A stretch of 64,000 nt of DNA from Comamonadaceae bacterium (GCA_013297875.1 JAAFIW010000012.1:1-64000); one strand, 5' to 3'. Shown: positions 9,862 to 20,885, counted from the first letter of the stretch. Translations and numbers: made by a program. The notes: generated by a model from the letters alone, not told the origin.

Positions 9862-9899
9862 TTTCAGCCAAGTTTCAGGCGATTTCAGGAAATTTCAGG
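9862..9899. promoter_or_regulatory. Phased TTTCAG(G) direct repeats
   Basis: TTTCAG occurs at 9862, 9873, 9883 and 9893, a spacing of 11, 10 and 10 bp, which is one helical turn each. The array lies between the divergently transcribed HTH operon and the DUF3455 gene. Same-face repetition suggests a cooperatively bound regulator; which one is unknown. Confidence 0.45.
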
Positions 9900-10005
9900 A
9901 AGATGCATGGTTTCGCGGCTGCATCCGATAGCCTGTTTCATTCGTCTTTTGTGTGGGGCCTAGCGTTGTGCCCCACCGCCCCCGTTTTCTGAAAGGACTA
10001 TTGCA

Positions 10006-10551
10006 ATGAAAATTTCCGCTTTTTTATCGGCCGCTTTGGTGTTGGCCACAACCGCGCATGGGCCGGCCCACGCCGCCAGCCATACGGCGGCCGTACCTGC
10101 CGCTGCCGCCTCGCCGATTCAGCCCCCGGCTGACGAACGTGCGGCCTTTACCTGGGGTGCCCGTGGCACGCAGAACTACGAGTGCAAGGCCAACGACAAA
10201 GGCGGATTCGCATGGGCGTTTGTGGCACCGCAAGCAGATTTGTTCAGCCCGCAAGGCGCCAAGATGGGCACCCACGGCGCGGGGCCGTTCTGGTTGGCGC
10301 TGGACGGTAGCAAGGTCAATGGCAGCGTGAAAGCCCGTGCCGATGCGCCCACTGGCACAGCTATCCCCTGGCTGCTGCTGGGCGCGCAGTCCACCGGCGG
10401 TGTGGGTGTGCTGACTGCGGTGACCCACATCCAGCGCATCAACACAGTGGGCGGCACGGCACCGGCCGACGGCTGCGCCAGCGCGGCCGATGTGGGCAAG
10501 CAGGTACGCCAGCCCTATACGGCTGACTACGTTTACTTTGTAAAACCTTGA
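10006..10551 (+). CDS. DUF3455 secreted protein
   Basis: 181 residues with an N-terminal signal peptide (MKISAFLSAALVLATTAHG, cleavage near AHAAS). The rest matches DUF3455: TWGARGTQNYECKANDKGGF, then WAFVAPQADLFSPQGAKMG, GPFWLALDGSKVNGSV, IPWLLLGA and the C-terminal YTADYVYFVKP. The family is periplasmic or extracellular with no established activity. The start is supported by AAGGA at 9993-9997, eight bases upstream. It lies convergent to a DUF1223 gene. Confidence 0.85.
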   Translation: MKISAFLSAALVLATTAHGPAHAASHTAAVPAAAASPIQPPADERAAFTWGARGTQNYECKANDKGGFAWAFVAPQADLFSPQGAKMGTHGAGPFWLALDGSKVNGSVKARADAPTGTAIPWLLLGAQSTGGVGVLTAVTHIQRINTVGGTAPADGCASAADVGKQVRQPYTADYVYFVKP

Positions 10552-10596
10552 ATCAATCAGTGCCTCCTCGAAGAGCGTCGCAGCCGTTTGCCGGGC

Positions 10597-11346
10597 TCAG
10601 CCTGCGCACTGCATGCTAAGCGCCTGCAAGGTTTTGCCGGTTTTGGGTTCAAACACCACCAGGTTGACCTGGCGGGGGTGTTTGGGGTCGGCTGCAATGG
10701 CGCTGAATTTGAGCTTTTGTGTGCCGCTGTAGCTGCCCACCGGCACGTACTGGCGCACCACAAAGTCGTGCTTCAAAAACTCGCCTTTGTTCTCGCCCGC
10801 AGCCACTTTGCTGTTGTGGCCGTGCTCGGTCACGCTCCAGTAAGCAGCCCAGCTTTGGTTGGCGTCGGTGGGGGTGATGCTGGCTTCAAACGCATTGGCG
10901 CTGGTGGCTTGCAGGGCCAGCGCCACGCGGGCGGGTTCACCAGTTGCCGTGGCGCTGGCGGGTTGCTCGTACCAGCGCGGCCAGTCCTGACCGTTGCGCA
11001 CGATTTGCGGGGTGTAAATGCTGCGTAGTTTGTTGATCGACGCAATTTCGCGCTGGCGGGTGGTGTGGGCCGGGCTGGCAAAGCGGTCGACCCAGCCGAT
11101 GTAGTCCCAATAGCCCACGTGAAAGGCCTGCACCACAGCCTTGCCTTGTGCGGCGCTGTCTTTCAGGTTGGATGCCCACTGGTCGGCTGGCGGGCAGGAG
11201 CTGCAGCCTTCGGAGGTGTAGACCTCGATGACCGGGGTGACGGTGGCCGCAGACTGGGCTGTGCAGGCATTTGGAGTGGCAAATGAGCTACCAGCCCATA
11301 TGAATATTGCTGAAGCAGCTATGTATTTTGTAGCAAATTGATTCAT
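10597..11346 (-). CDS. DUF1223 thioredoxin-like secreted protein
   Basis: 249 residues. After the signal peptide comes VIEVYTSEGCSSCPPADQWA, the CxxC-bearing thioredoxin-like start of DUF1223, then DYIGWVDRFASPAHTTRQRE and the C-terminal beta region. DUF1223 proteins are exported; a redox role is suggested by the fold, not proven. The signal peptide itself (MNQFATKYIAASAIFIWAGS) is encoded by interspersed repeat copy 5, so the export signal appears to be recruited from a mobile repeat. Confidence 0.85.
   Translation of the reverse strand: MNQFATKYIAASAIFIWAGSSFATPNACTAQSAATVTPVIEVYTSEGCSSCPPADQWASNLKDSAAQGKAVVQAFHVGYWDYIGWVDRFASPAHTTRQREIASINKLRSIYTPQIVRNGQDWPRWYEQPASATATGEPARVALALQATSANAFEASITPTDANQSWAAYWSVTEHGHNSKVAAGENKGEFLKHDFVVRQYVPVGSYSGTQKLKFSAIAADPKHPRQVNLVVFEPKTGKTLQALSMQCAG
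11285..11340 (-). repeat. Interspersed repeat, copy 5 (encodes a signal peptide)
   Basis: On the minus strand it reads TTTGCTACAAAATACATAGC then TGCTTCAGCAATATTCATAT and GGGCTGGTAGC, a near-complete copy. It coincides with codons about 3-21 of the DUF1223 gene. Confidence 0.75.
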
Positions 11347-11488
11347 GAAAAACCCCTTGAATGATGGTTGAGAAGGTCTGTCGAAGCCCCTGGGGCCTGT
11401 GGCACACTCGCGGCCCTTGTTTTCCCGACTGGCCGATCGGGTACCGCGTCGTAGCGGTAGTTCGGCAGTTTTCCGATTGAAGTTACCG

Positions 11489-13909
<2,421 letters not shown>

Positions 13910-13962
13910 TGCGTTTTGCTTGGGCTGATCGCCGTCAGTCGTGGCACGTTGTTTGCACCTAG

Positions 13963-14137
13963 CCCGCATATTTCACCGGCACCGCCGTTTTGAAGCGTTT
14001 TCACCGGGAAAGTCCGTCATGACCTCAAATCCAAATTGGTTTTTCTCAAAACGGCTCAGCGCGTGCCGCATCGTTTTGGCGGGCGCAGGAACAAGCCTCC
14101 TCTCCAATGGCAAGTGCCATTGGGTCGTCACCTTGCG
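13963..14137 (-). mobile_element. Truncated copy of the CCCACATATTTCACCGG element
   Basis: Reads CCCGCATATTTCACCGG at 13963-13979 and follows the complete copy at 20930-21164 (in reverse orientation) through the CCAATGGCA-AG-TGCCATTGG hairpin up to 14137. The distal ~57 bp with the second terminal repeat are missing. It abuts the start region of the PhnD-like gene. Confidence 0.7.
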
Positions 14138-14147
14138 GTCACTGCTC

Positions 14148-14945
14148 ATGGCGGGTGTGTTCTTATGTGTACTTCCCAGCGCATTTTCCCAGTCCAGAGA
14201 CTGGGTGCTGGGCATCAGCGAGGGCACCTCGGGCGGTCTTGACCATGCCCAGGTGATCGCCAAATACCAGGGCTTGGCTGATGTTCTCAGCCGGTCAGCC
14301 AAGCGCAAAGTCGTGGTGGTGTTTGCGCGCGAATTTGCGCAGCTGGAAGAGGGCATGAAGTCTGGCCGCTTTGACTTTGTGATGGCCCGACCCAGCGACT
14401 ACCCTGCACGCGGGGTTCGCAATTATGGTTACCAATACGTAGCGAGCGCGAAGCCCGACGGCCAATGCTTCATCGTGGCACCGCAAGACTCAGCCATTGC
14501 CAACTTACAGCAGGCAAAAGGCAAACGATGGATATTTCCGGAAAAAGTGTCCTACATGAGCCGGTTTTGCAGTGCCGAATTGCGTGACCAGGGCATTCGG
14601 GTGGAGGCGGAGCGACTGACCTATGTGCGTGAGCAGGCGCTGATTGGCCAGTATCTGGAAATCAAATTTGGCGACGTGGGTGCCGTGGCCTCTTATTCAG
14701 GGCTGGCCAAGCGCCTGGACAAAGCGGGTTTGAAGGTCATCCATAAATCGGTGGCCCAGCCGTACTTCCCGATGATTGCCAACAAGCAGATCGACAAAGC
14801 GACAGTGGCAGCGGTGCAGAAAGACCTGCTGTCGTTGCCCGATACCCCAGCAGGTCAGGACGTGTTGAAAACGATTGGCATTGACGCGTTTGAGGCCGGT
14901 TCGGCGGCGCGCTTGGGTCAGCTTCTGGTGTGGTTAGAGAAGTAA
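14148..14945 (+). CDS. PhnD-like periplasmic binding protein
   Basis: 265 residues from ATG 14148 (MAGVFLCVLPSAFSQSRDWV), which gives a short signal peptide. The reading frame extends upstream to 13941, but that part is translated mobile-element sequence and is unlikely to be native. The body matches the phosphate/phosphite/phosphonate (PhnD) binding-protein fold: YQGLADVLSRSAKRKVVVVF, KSGRFDFVMARPSDYPARGV, VSYMSRFCSAELRDQGI, and KIDKATV-type C-terminal helices. No ABC permease or ATPase is adjacent, so it may be an orphan sensor or binding component. The ligand is unknown. The element insertion directly upstream has probably replaced the native promoter and perhaps part of the signal peptide. 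Confidence 0.75.
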   Translation: MAGVFLCVLPSAFSQSRDWVLGISEGTSGGLDHAQVIAKYQGLADVLSRSAKRKVVVVFAREFAQLEEGMKSGRFDFVMARPSDYPARGVRNYGYQYVASAKPDGQCFIVAPQDSAIANLQQAKGKRWIFPEKVSYMSRFCSAELRDQGIRVEAERLTYVREQALIGQYLEIKFGDVGAVASYSGLAKRLDKAGLKVIHKSVAQPYFPMIANKQIDKATVAAVQKDLLSLPDTPAGQDVLKTIGIDAFEAGSAARLGQLLVWLEK

Positions 14946-14970
14946 CTCGTCAGCATCTGAAGCAAATGAT

Positions 14971-15013
14971 TTGCTACGATTTATGTAGCTACTCATGGGC
15001 TCTGGGCTTGCAC
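14971..15013 (+). repeat. Interspersed repeat, copy 7 (short form)
   Basis: TTGCTACGATTTATGTAGCT, then CATGGGCTCTGGGC; it lacks the central TTGAGCA part. Intergenic. Confidence 0.55.
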
Positions 15014-15049
15014 GTGAGTCACTTTCGATTCAATTTTTGCGTTTTTTAA

Positions 15050-15162
15050 CCCGCATATTTCACCGGGGCAGCGTGGGCCGCGCGTTTTAGCGGGATGCAT
15101 GGGTGGCAAGGCGACGACCCAACAGCCTTGCTATTGGGCAGGAGGCTTGTGCGCTCAGTTGC
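15050..15162 (+). mobile_element. Partial copy of the CCCACATATTTCACCGG element
   Basis: Begins CCCGCATATTTCACCGGGG and follows the left end of the complete copy at 20930 (GCGCGTTTTAGCGGGATGCA; GGAGGCTTGTGCG) to about 15162, where it runs into the 3' end of the YgjP-type pseudogene. Its hairpin is decayed and the right terminal repeat is absent. Confidence 0.65.
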
Positions 15163-15559
15163 GCATAGTCCGGCACACCGTGTCCAAAAGCGTGGGCTGT
15201 GGTCCATCACGCGCAGGTGGGCCAGCTCATGAGCCACCACGTAATCGATCACCGGCAAGGCGGTAGTGAATCAGCCGCCAGTTCAGTCGAATCGAGCCGT
15301 CGGCACTGGCGCTGCCCCAGCGGGTGCCGGCGTTGGACAGGCTTAATTTGCGCCAGGTCACGTTCAGTTGCGACGCAAAGTGCTTCAGCCGCTCGGTGAA
15401 GAGGCGACAGGCCTGGCGCATCAGCCAGGCTTGCACGGTGTCGCGGATTTGGGCTTCTGTGGCGGTCAGCGGCAAGCCAATCTGCAAGGTATTCGATGCG
15501 CCCTCCACGCCCGGCACCAGCACCGCCGCGCCGCTGTGCCGCGCGTCTAGCCGCAGCAA
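15163..15559 (-). pseudogene. YgjP/M48-like metallopeptidase, broken
   Basis: The minus strand encodes a YgjP-type protein (DUF45) in two frames. 15559 down to about 15258 gives the N-terminal part with NAGTRWGSASADGSIRLNWR and LIHYRL. The next frame continues PVIDYVVAHELAHLRVMDHS-PRFW, with the HELAH zinc motif. A single extra base at 15257/15258 explains the break. After PRFW the expected VPDYAQL tail is found only in yet another frame, and the element at 15050-15162 cuts the 3' end. The gene is dead. In intact homologues this would be a small cytoplasmic zinc peptidase-like protein. Confidence 0.75.
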
Positions 15560-15791
15560 GGAATCAAGACGTCAACGACAAGGGTTTATACCGACCAGAA
15601 CCAAGACTATTAATTTTTTGCATAACTCATCACACAAACAGCATTGGCAAATTGCCAGACAGACTTTTACAGTTCGGCCGTTGCAAAAGTAATGCGTTCG
15701 TATCACATTGCGAGGCAATTGAATGCTGTTTCAGTAACGTCATTTTTGCTGATGCTTGTGTTGTTAATCAAATCAAACAGACTGGCCTTTT
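15560..15791. promoter_or_regulatory. AT-richer upstream region of the P450 operon
   Basis: 232 bp without a gene, noticeably richer in A+T than its surroundings, as expected for a promoter. It contains the near-palindrome TGGCAA-A-TTGCCA at 15645-15657, a candidate operator. No convincing -35/-10 pair could be fixed by eye. Confidence 0.35.
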
Positions 15792-17171
15792 ATGCGCTCG
15801 ATAGTTGAGTTTGATGCGCTGAACCCCGATACCCGGAAGAGTCCGTGGCGGTATTACCAGTGGCTGAATGAAACGGCTGCACCGCAGTCGTTATATAAAT
15901 TGCCACACGAAAGCAATTTTTATTTCGTGCACCGGTATGAGGATGTGGCCTCAGTGTTGATGAATCCGCTGCTATACAGCAGTCAAATTTACCCTGACCG
16001 GGAAATTCCGTTTTTCCCGATGATGGCGGGTGCCGAGCACCAGCGCATCCGATCCATTTTGCAATCGCTGTTCACACCCCGGGCCGTACGCGAACTCACA
16101 CCACAAATCGAACAAATAGCCCAGCGCCACACCCAAACGCTGGTGAATACGGCCAGTGGTGATTTAATTGATCTGTGGGCCAGCAAAATACCCTTGAATA
16201 TCATTGCCCATATTGTCGGACACCCGGACGATCTGGCCAGCCTGACCCGGCTGCGCACGCAGGCAGTAGCCCTTAATACGGAAGCATTTCCGCTGGGCGG
16301 AACCGGTGAGCGGCAAATTGGCCAACAGGGTTTAATCAGACGGCTGCGCCAACTCTACTCAAGTCTGGCAGCGCTTCCCGCCGTATTTCGACTGGCGCGC
16401 CATGTGGGCCTGTCGGGCGTGGCTGAGTTAACCCGCTACATCGGCAATAAAAATGTGCCCCCTGGCACGCCAAGACAGGCGGTCAGCCGTGGCAATCCGG
16501 CACACCGGTTGGTGCTGATCACGCAGTTCCTGGCCACCATGGCCCAGTTATTCAAGCAACATATTCAAAAGCCAGACGACACCAAAATCATCAGCCGCCT
16601 GGTTGGCGCGCATCTGCAGGGGCAAATCAGCCTGGTGGAAATGATGATGGCGGTATTGATTGTGTTGCTCGCGGGTTACGGCACCACCTCCAGCCTGCTC
16701 GGCTGCGCCGTTCACCGTTTGGCCAACGATCAACCCTTGTTTGACCGCTTGAAAGCGGCACCGGATGAAATGGACGGTTTCGTGGAAGAGCTGCTGCGTT
16801 ACTACGGCCCGTTGCAGCGCACCGCCCGCCGGGTCACACAGGCCTGCCAACTCGGTGGCACGTCGCTGGCCAAAGATACCCAGTTAATCGTGTTGCTGGG
16901 CGCAGCCAACTGCGACCCCCAAAAGTTTGATCGTCCTGCGCTATTCGACCCGCAGCGCTCGAATGCTGCCAACCATATTGCATTCGGGCGTGGCCCCCAT
17001 GTTTGCCTGGGGGCCGCACTGGCACGTCAGGAGGCACGCATTGCGCTGCAAACCTTGGTCAGCCAAGTTTCCAGTATCCGGCTGCGTCCGGGCCGTGAGC
17101 CTGAATATATTGTTGATCGCGATACCGGTATGTATGGTTTTGAATCTCTTGATGTGATGGTGACGGCATGA
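15792..17171 (+). CDS. Cytochrome P450
   Basis: 459 residues, soluble bacterial type. Visible signatures are the I-helix oxygen-binding segment AGYGTTSS near residue 294, the ExxR motif (EELLR), and the heme loop FGRGPHVCLG with the cysteine ligand at about 405. It would hydroxylate or otherwise oxidise a small molecule with electrons from ferredoxin or similar. No redox partner is encoded here. It is the first gene of a five-gene coupled operon (membrane protein, radical SAM, papain-like protein, LysE exporter) and overlaps the next start by 4 bp. No Shine-Dalgarno is obvious before its ATG. The context suggests secondary metabolism; the substrate is unknown. Confidence 0.93.
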   Translation: MRSIVEFDALNPDTRKSPWRYYQWLNETAAPQSLYKLPHESNFYFVHRYEDVASVLMNPLLYSSQIYPDREIPFFPMMAGAEHQRIRSILQSLFTPRAVRELTPQIEQIAQRHTQTLVNTASGDLIDLWASKIPLNIIAHIVGHPDDLASLTRLRTQAVALNTEAFPLGGTGERQIGQQGLIRRLRQLYSSLAALPAVFRLARHVGLSGVAELTRYIGNKNVPPGTPRQAVSRGNPAHRLVLITQFLATMAQLFKQHIQKPDDTKIISRLVGAHLQGQISLVEMMMAVLIVLLAGYGTTSSLLGCAVHRLANDQPLFDRLKAAPDEMDGFVEELLRYYGPLQRTARRVTQACQLGGTSLAKDTQLIVLLGAANCDPQKFDRPALFDPQRSNAANHIAFGRGPHVCLGAALARQEARIALQTLVSQVSSIRLRPGREPEYIVDRDTGMYGFESLDVMVTA

Positions 17172-17851
17172 ATAACCTGGCAAATAACCCCATCAATTAC
17201 CGCCCTGCGATGTGGCTGGCGCTGGCAGCTGCTCTCAGCGCGCTGGCTGCCGGTGTTTCTTTCTTTTTTGACCCCAGCCATTCAGCTGCGCCAGGCAGTG
17301 CAACTTATTGGCGCATCCTGGCTGAAAACCACTGGGGGCGTACCGCATTTGTCGCGTCGTTTGCGCTGGCTGGCTTATTCAGCATGGGCACTCTGCCGTC
17401 GTTGCGCCAGCTGCTGCAGGTGCAACCGGGTGGCTGGCTGGATTGGTTGTCGCAACTGGGCTGGCTGGGTTTTGCTGTCAACGCCATCAGCTACGTACGG
17501 CTGCTGGGCGGCGAATCCCGGCGAGCCGCGGCCTATGTGGCACATGAGCCCGCCACCCAGCAGGCCATTGCATCTTTTTCGCTGGTGCTGGACACCCAAG
17601 GCTGGCTGACGTTCGGTGCCGTGGGGATTTTCATCATCGCCTTCAATCTGGCGGCCTGGACGCGCCGTGCCTGGCCCCGTTGGCTGGTTGGCTGGGGTGT
17701 GCTTTTGGGTGCCATCTACGTATGCGCCTGCCTGGCTCTGGCCATGGGGCGCTCTGATTGGGTAGCCCCGTTGGTGGGTGTTGGCGCGATTGGCCTGGGT
17801 CCTATTTGGTGGCTGGGAATAGCCTGGCAGTTCAACCGCCAATCCGCCTGA
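17168..17851 (+). CDS. Multi-pass membrane protein, unknown
   Basis: 227 residues with about six hydrophobic segments (for example AMWLALAAALSALAAGVSFF, TAFVASFALAGLFSMG, TFGAVGIFIIAFNLAAW, LVGWGVLLGAIYVCACLAL). Its ATGA start overlaps the P450 stop, so the two are translationally coupled. I do not recognise the family. It could be a membrane anchor or transporter component for the operon's product, or an uncharacterised membrane enzyme. The C-terminus (FNRQSA) is cytoplasmic-looking. Confidence 0.75.
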   Translation: MNNLANNPINYRPAMWLALAAALSALAAGVSFFFDPSHSAAPGSATYWRILAENHWGRTAFVASFALAGLFSMGTLPSLRQLLQVQPGGWLDWLSQLGWLGFAVNAISYVRLLGGESRRAAAYVAHEPATQQAIASFSLVLDTQGWLTFGAVGIFIIAFNLAAWTRRAWPRWLVGWGVLLGAIYVCACLALAMGRSDWVAPLVGVGAIGLGPIWWLGIAWQFNRQSA

Positions 17852-17885
17852 CCACGATGTATTGATTTTTAACAGGAGAAAAAGC

Positions 17886-19295
17886 ATGGACTTGGCAAGC
17901 ACCCCGATTCAATTCACGCCGCCGCTGCACGGCAAATCCACGGCAACGCCTGCGGTTGATAACAACCCCGCGCCGATTGACAAAGACTTTTACCGGTCTA
18001 TCTACCCGCGCTGCGAAGCCATATTTTTGGAGCAACAAGCGCAAGGTGTGGCAAAAAACAGCCTGCGCGACGCTGTGACCACCTTGCTGGCGCAGCGCAA
18101 CGGGCAGACCGGCCTGAGCCTGGAGCAAGCCAGTCTGCTGCTGCAACTGGTACGCCATGCACCCGACCCGGCCTTGCGCCAGCAGGTCATTGATGCTGCA
18201 CGACAAGTGCGCCAAACCTGTTTCAACAACAGCGTGGCCACCATGGTACCCATTGAGGTCACTTCGTACTGCGCGAGTACCTGCAAGTTTTGTGGCTGGC
18301 GCGCCGACAACAAAGACATGGTGCGCCTGGCCATTACTGAAACGGCTATTCGAGAGCAAGCCAAAATATTGGCCAGCATGGGTTTCTCTCACTTCGAGAT
18401 AGCCGGGGGCGACCACCTGCCCTTTTTGCGCAACGACCTGCACCGGCTGATCGGTGCTCTCAAGCAGGAAACCACGGCCATCAACCCTGACGCACGGGTT
18501 TCATTGTGCCTGGTGCCTATGCACCAAGCGCAATATGCGCAACTGGCCACCCAGGGCCTGGACTGCGTATTGACCTGGCAGGAAACCTACCGGGAAGATC
18601 TGTTCAAGTTTCATATTCCATCGGGCCCCAAGGCCTGGGGAATTGATTTGAACTTCAATATGACCAAAGGGGGCGACGGTTTCCTGCAACGATTGCAATC
18701 GCAGGAAATGGCGATACGGGCGGGCCTGCAGGCCGGGCTGGGTGCCATGATTGGTTTGGCCGAGCACACCGAGGCCGACATTTTGTCGGTGATCCTGCAC
18801 GGACAGCGCCTGATTGCGCATTACGGTGCAGCCGTGCAGCCACTCATCATTGGCATGCCCGCCTGGAACAACATCACCACCGAAGGCACCGACAACCGGG
18901 ACGCCATGGGCTTTAACTTTGATACCGAGCCCAATTTCGAGCTGATTGCTTCCATCTACCTGCTGGCATTCCCCAATCGCCGTGCCTGGGTTTTTGCGAA
19001 TGGCCGGGTGGCACCCACCATACAAACCAATTGCGTGGAATCGGCCGCATTCTTCACCTCCACCCTGGTGCAAATCTCCCCTGGTGCTTATCTGGGCCTG
19101 AAGCCGGAACTGACCCAAACCCTGGACAAGCAGACGATATTCGCCAAAACATCGCTCGACGACGACACCATCACGCAAGAACAGATCATGTCGGGCGAGC
19201 AGTTCATGCATTACCTGATGCCCCATGACGAATTCATCGCGCTGTTCATGCAGCGTGGCTTGCAGGTGGTGTCTGATCGGTCGATGCTCAATTGA
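17886..19295 (+). CDS. Radical SAM protein (BioB/ThiH-like)
   Basis: 469 residues from ATG 17886, preceded by AGGAG at about 17873-17877; an upstream in-frame ATG at 17862 lacks this. The iron-sulphur motif CxxxCxxC is C129, C133, C136 (CASTCKFCGW). A BioB/ThiH/HydG-like barrel follows (ILASMGFSHFEIAGGDHLPF; GLDCVLTWQETYREDLFKFH, reminiscent of the ThiH/BioB pattern; IGLAEHTEAD). The enzyme should cleave S-adenosylmethionine to make a 5'-deoxyadenosyl radical. It is longer than BioB, with an N-terminal extension of about 100 residues. The substrate is unknown; its P450 neighbour suggests successive oxidation and radical chemistry on one small molecule. Confidence 0.88.
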   Translation: MDLASTPIQFTPPLHGKSTATPAVDNNPAPIDKDFYRSIYPRCEAIFLEQQAQGVAKNSLRDAVTTLLAQRNGQTGLSLEQASLLLQLVRHAPDPALRQQVIDAARQVRQTCFNNSVATMVPIEVTSYCASTCKFCGWRADNKDMVRLAITETAIREQAKILASMGFSHFEIAGGDHLPFLRNDLHRLIGALKQETTAINPDARVSLCLVPMHQAQYAQLATQGLDCVLTWQETYREDLFKFHIPSGPKAWGIDLNFNMTKGGDGFLQRLQSQEMAIRAGLQAGLGAMIGLAEHTEADILSVILHGQRLIAHYGAAVQPLIIGMPAWNNITTEGTDNRDAMGFNFDTEPNFELIASIYLLAFPNRRAWVFANGRVAPTIQTNCVESAAFFTSTLVQISPGAYLGLKPELTQTLDKQTIFAKTSLDDDTITQEQIMSGEQFMHYLMPHDEFIALFMQRGLQVVSDRSMLN

Positions 19296-20113
19296 GCCAA
19301 GGCGACACAACCGGTCTGCGCAAAGTAGACCGGCGCTCTTGTTGGACGCAGTTGCAGGCGGAGCGGGTTTTGCCGCCCGCGCAATGGCCTGCCACCCACA
19401 CGCTGGAGCTGGTCAGTGCCGACAAGCATGCCAGCAGCGGTTTCAGCACCGATTTCGGGCATGCCTGGATTCGGCTCGTCACGCCGCAAGGCCAGGTGAC
19501 CAGCGTGGGCTACTTCCCCGACGAAAGCACTGGCATTGCGCCCGAGCGCCAGGTGGGGCTGCGGTTTCCGGCCATGCTGCTGCACCCCGACAAGTACGAC
19601 CGCTCAGGCTTTAAGGAATGGGCGACGGCTATCGCCATCACCCCCGCGCAGTTTCAGCAGCTTATTGACTGGCTGGAGCAGTTGCAGGCGCAGCGGCATC
19701 TCGCCAGCCTGCCGTTTTCGCTGGTTGATTGCAATTGCGTGTCGTTTGTGGCGGCGGCCGCAGCCCGTGTGGGCATTCAGGTTGATGTCTGTTACAGCCT
19801 GCCGCAGGCCCTGCGCGATGGCAGCCACGGCTGGTGGCGCGGTGTTTTGAACCGATGCCTGCCCTGGCTGCTGGCGCGCATTCACGGGCGCCGCTGGTTT
19901 TTTAACGTGGCTCTGGCCCTGCGCGGCGGTCGGCGGGTGCATCGTCAGCAGTGGACACTGAACGGGCAGGGCAACCGGGTCGAGCTGCACCTGGAAACCT
20001 TGGCACCCCTATTTCCCACCCTGGCCCATGTGTTCACGCGCCACGTTGCGCTTCACCATGTGCGGGCGCTGCGTAGCTGGCAACTGACACACCCCATGAC
20101 ACGGCACCCATGA
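19292..20113 (+). CDS. Permuted papain-fold-like protein, unknown
   Basis: 273 residues, TTG start overlapping the radical SAM stop by 4 bp. It has the layout of permuted papain-like (PPPDE/YiiX/DUF4105-type) proteins: a histidine block first (GHAWIRL, His57) and a cysteine block later (DCNCVSFVAAAAARVGI, Cys147/Cys149). Such folds occur in amidases, peptidases and acyltransferases. A role in releasing or joining an amide in the operon's product is possible. Family assignment is by motif only. The basic C-terminal region (ARIHGRRWFFNVALALRGGR) is unusual. Confidence 0.6.
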   Translation: MSQGDTTGLRKVDRRSCWTQLQAERVLPPAQWPATHTLELVSADKHASSGFSTDFGHAWIRLVTPQGQVTSVGYFPDESTGIAPERQVGLRFPAMLLHPDKYDRSGFKEWATAIAITPAQFQQLIDWLEQLQAQRHLASLPFSLVDCNCVSFVAAAAARVGIQVDVCYSLPQALRDGSHGWWRGVLNRCLPWLLARIHGRRWFFNVALALRGGRRVHRQQWTLNGQGNRVELHLETLAPLFPTLAHVFTRHVALHHVRALRSWQLTHPMTRHP

Positions 20114-20754
20114 CCCTAAACACCTGGCTGATTTTTGTGGGTACGGCCTTCATCGCCACACTGCTGCCGGGCCCCAGCGCCACACTGGCATTGGCCCATG
20201 GCGCGCAGCACGGCTTGAGGCGCGCCCTGTTCACCATCACCGGCATCAATCTGGCCGTGCTGTTGATGATGCTGCTGTCCGCTGGAGGTGCTGGCTTGCT
20301 ACTGCACGAGGCGCCCCAGGCATTTGCCTGGCTTCAAAAAATCGGCTCCTTGTTGTTGCTGGTCATTGCTTTTTTGATGTGGCGCAGCCCCGCCACACCC
20401 GTCGCTGCCGCGTCAGTCACCGCCCTGCGTGGGGTATCAGCCACCCGCTTGCTGGCCACCGGTTTTCTCACCAGCATCAGCAACCCCAAAGCCCTGGTTT
20501 TCTTTTTTGCACTGTTCCCCCAGTTCATGACGATACAAGGTACCGCGTCCGTTCAGTTCACCCTGCTGGTAGTGACCTGGCTGGTCTGCGAGTTTGCTTG
20601 GCTCACGGTGTATGCCGTCAGCGGTAAGCGCCTGATGCAGTGGCTGGCCCAGCGAGGCCACGAACGCTGGCTTCAGCGGGTATGTGCCGCCGTGCTGGTT
20701 TTCATCGCCCTGTCCATCCACGTCTGGCCGCTGATCGCGGCCAGACACTTTTAA
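20110..20754 (+). CDS. LysE/RhtB family exporter
   Basis: 214 residues, inner-membrane, about six transmembrane segments, with the family start TLLPGPSATLALAHGAQHGL and the second signature GFLTSISNPKALVFFFALFP. LysE/RhtB proteins export amino acids and related small molecules by proton exchange. Its start overlaps the preceding gene by 4 bp (20110-20113). As the last gene of the P450/radical SAM operon it is a plausible exporter of the pathway product, which would therefore be small and amino-acid-like. Confidence 0.92.
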   Translation: MTLNTWLIFVGTAFIATLLPGPSATLALAHGAQHGLRRALFTITGINLAVLLMMLLSAGGAGLLLHEAPQAFAWLQKIGSLLLLVIAFLMWRSPATPVAAASVTALRGVSATRLLATGFLTSISNPKALVFFFALFPQFMTIQGTASVQFTLLVVTWLVCEFAWLTVYAVSGKRLMQWLAQRGHERWLQRVCAAVLVFIALSIHVWPLIAARHF

Positions 20755-20768
20755 AACAGTTCGCTATT

Positions 20769-20885
<117 letters not shown>

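Noticed and set aside
13941-14147. Upstream extension of the PhnD-like frame
   Set aside because: The extra 69 codons are translated mobile-element sequence also found at 20930-21164, so the native start is placed at 14148.
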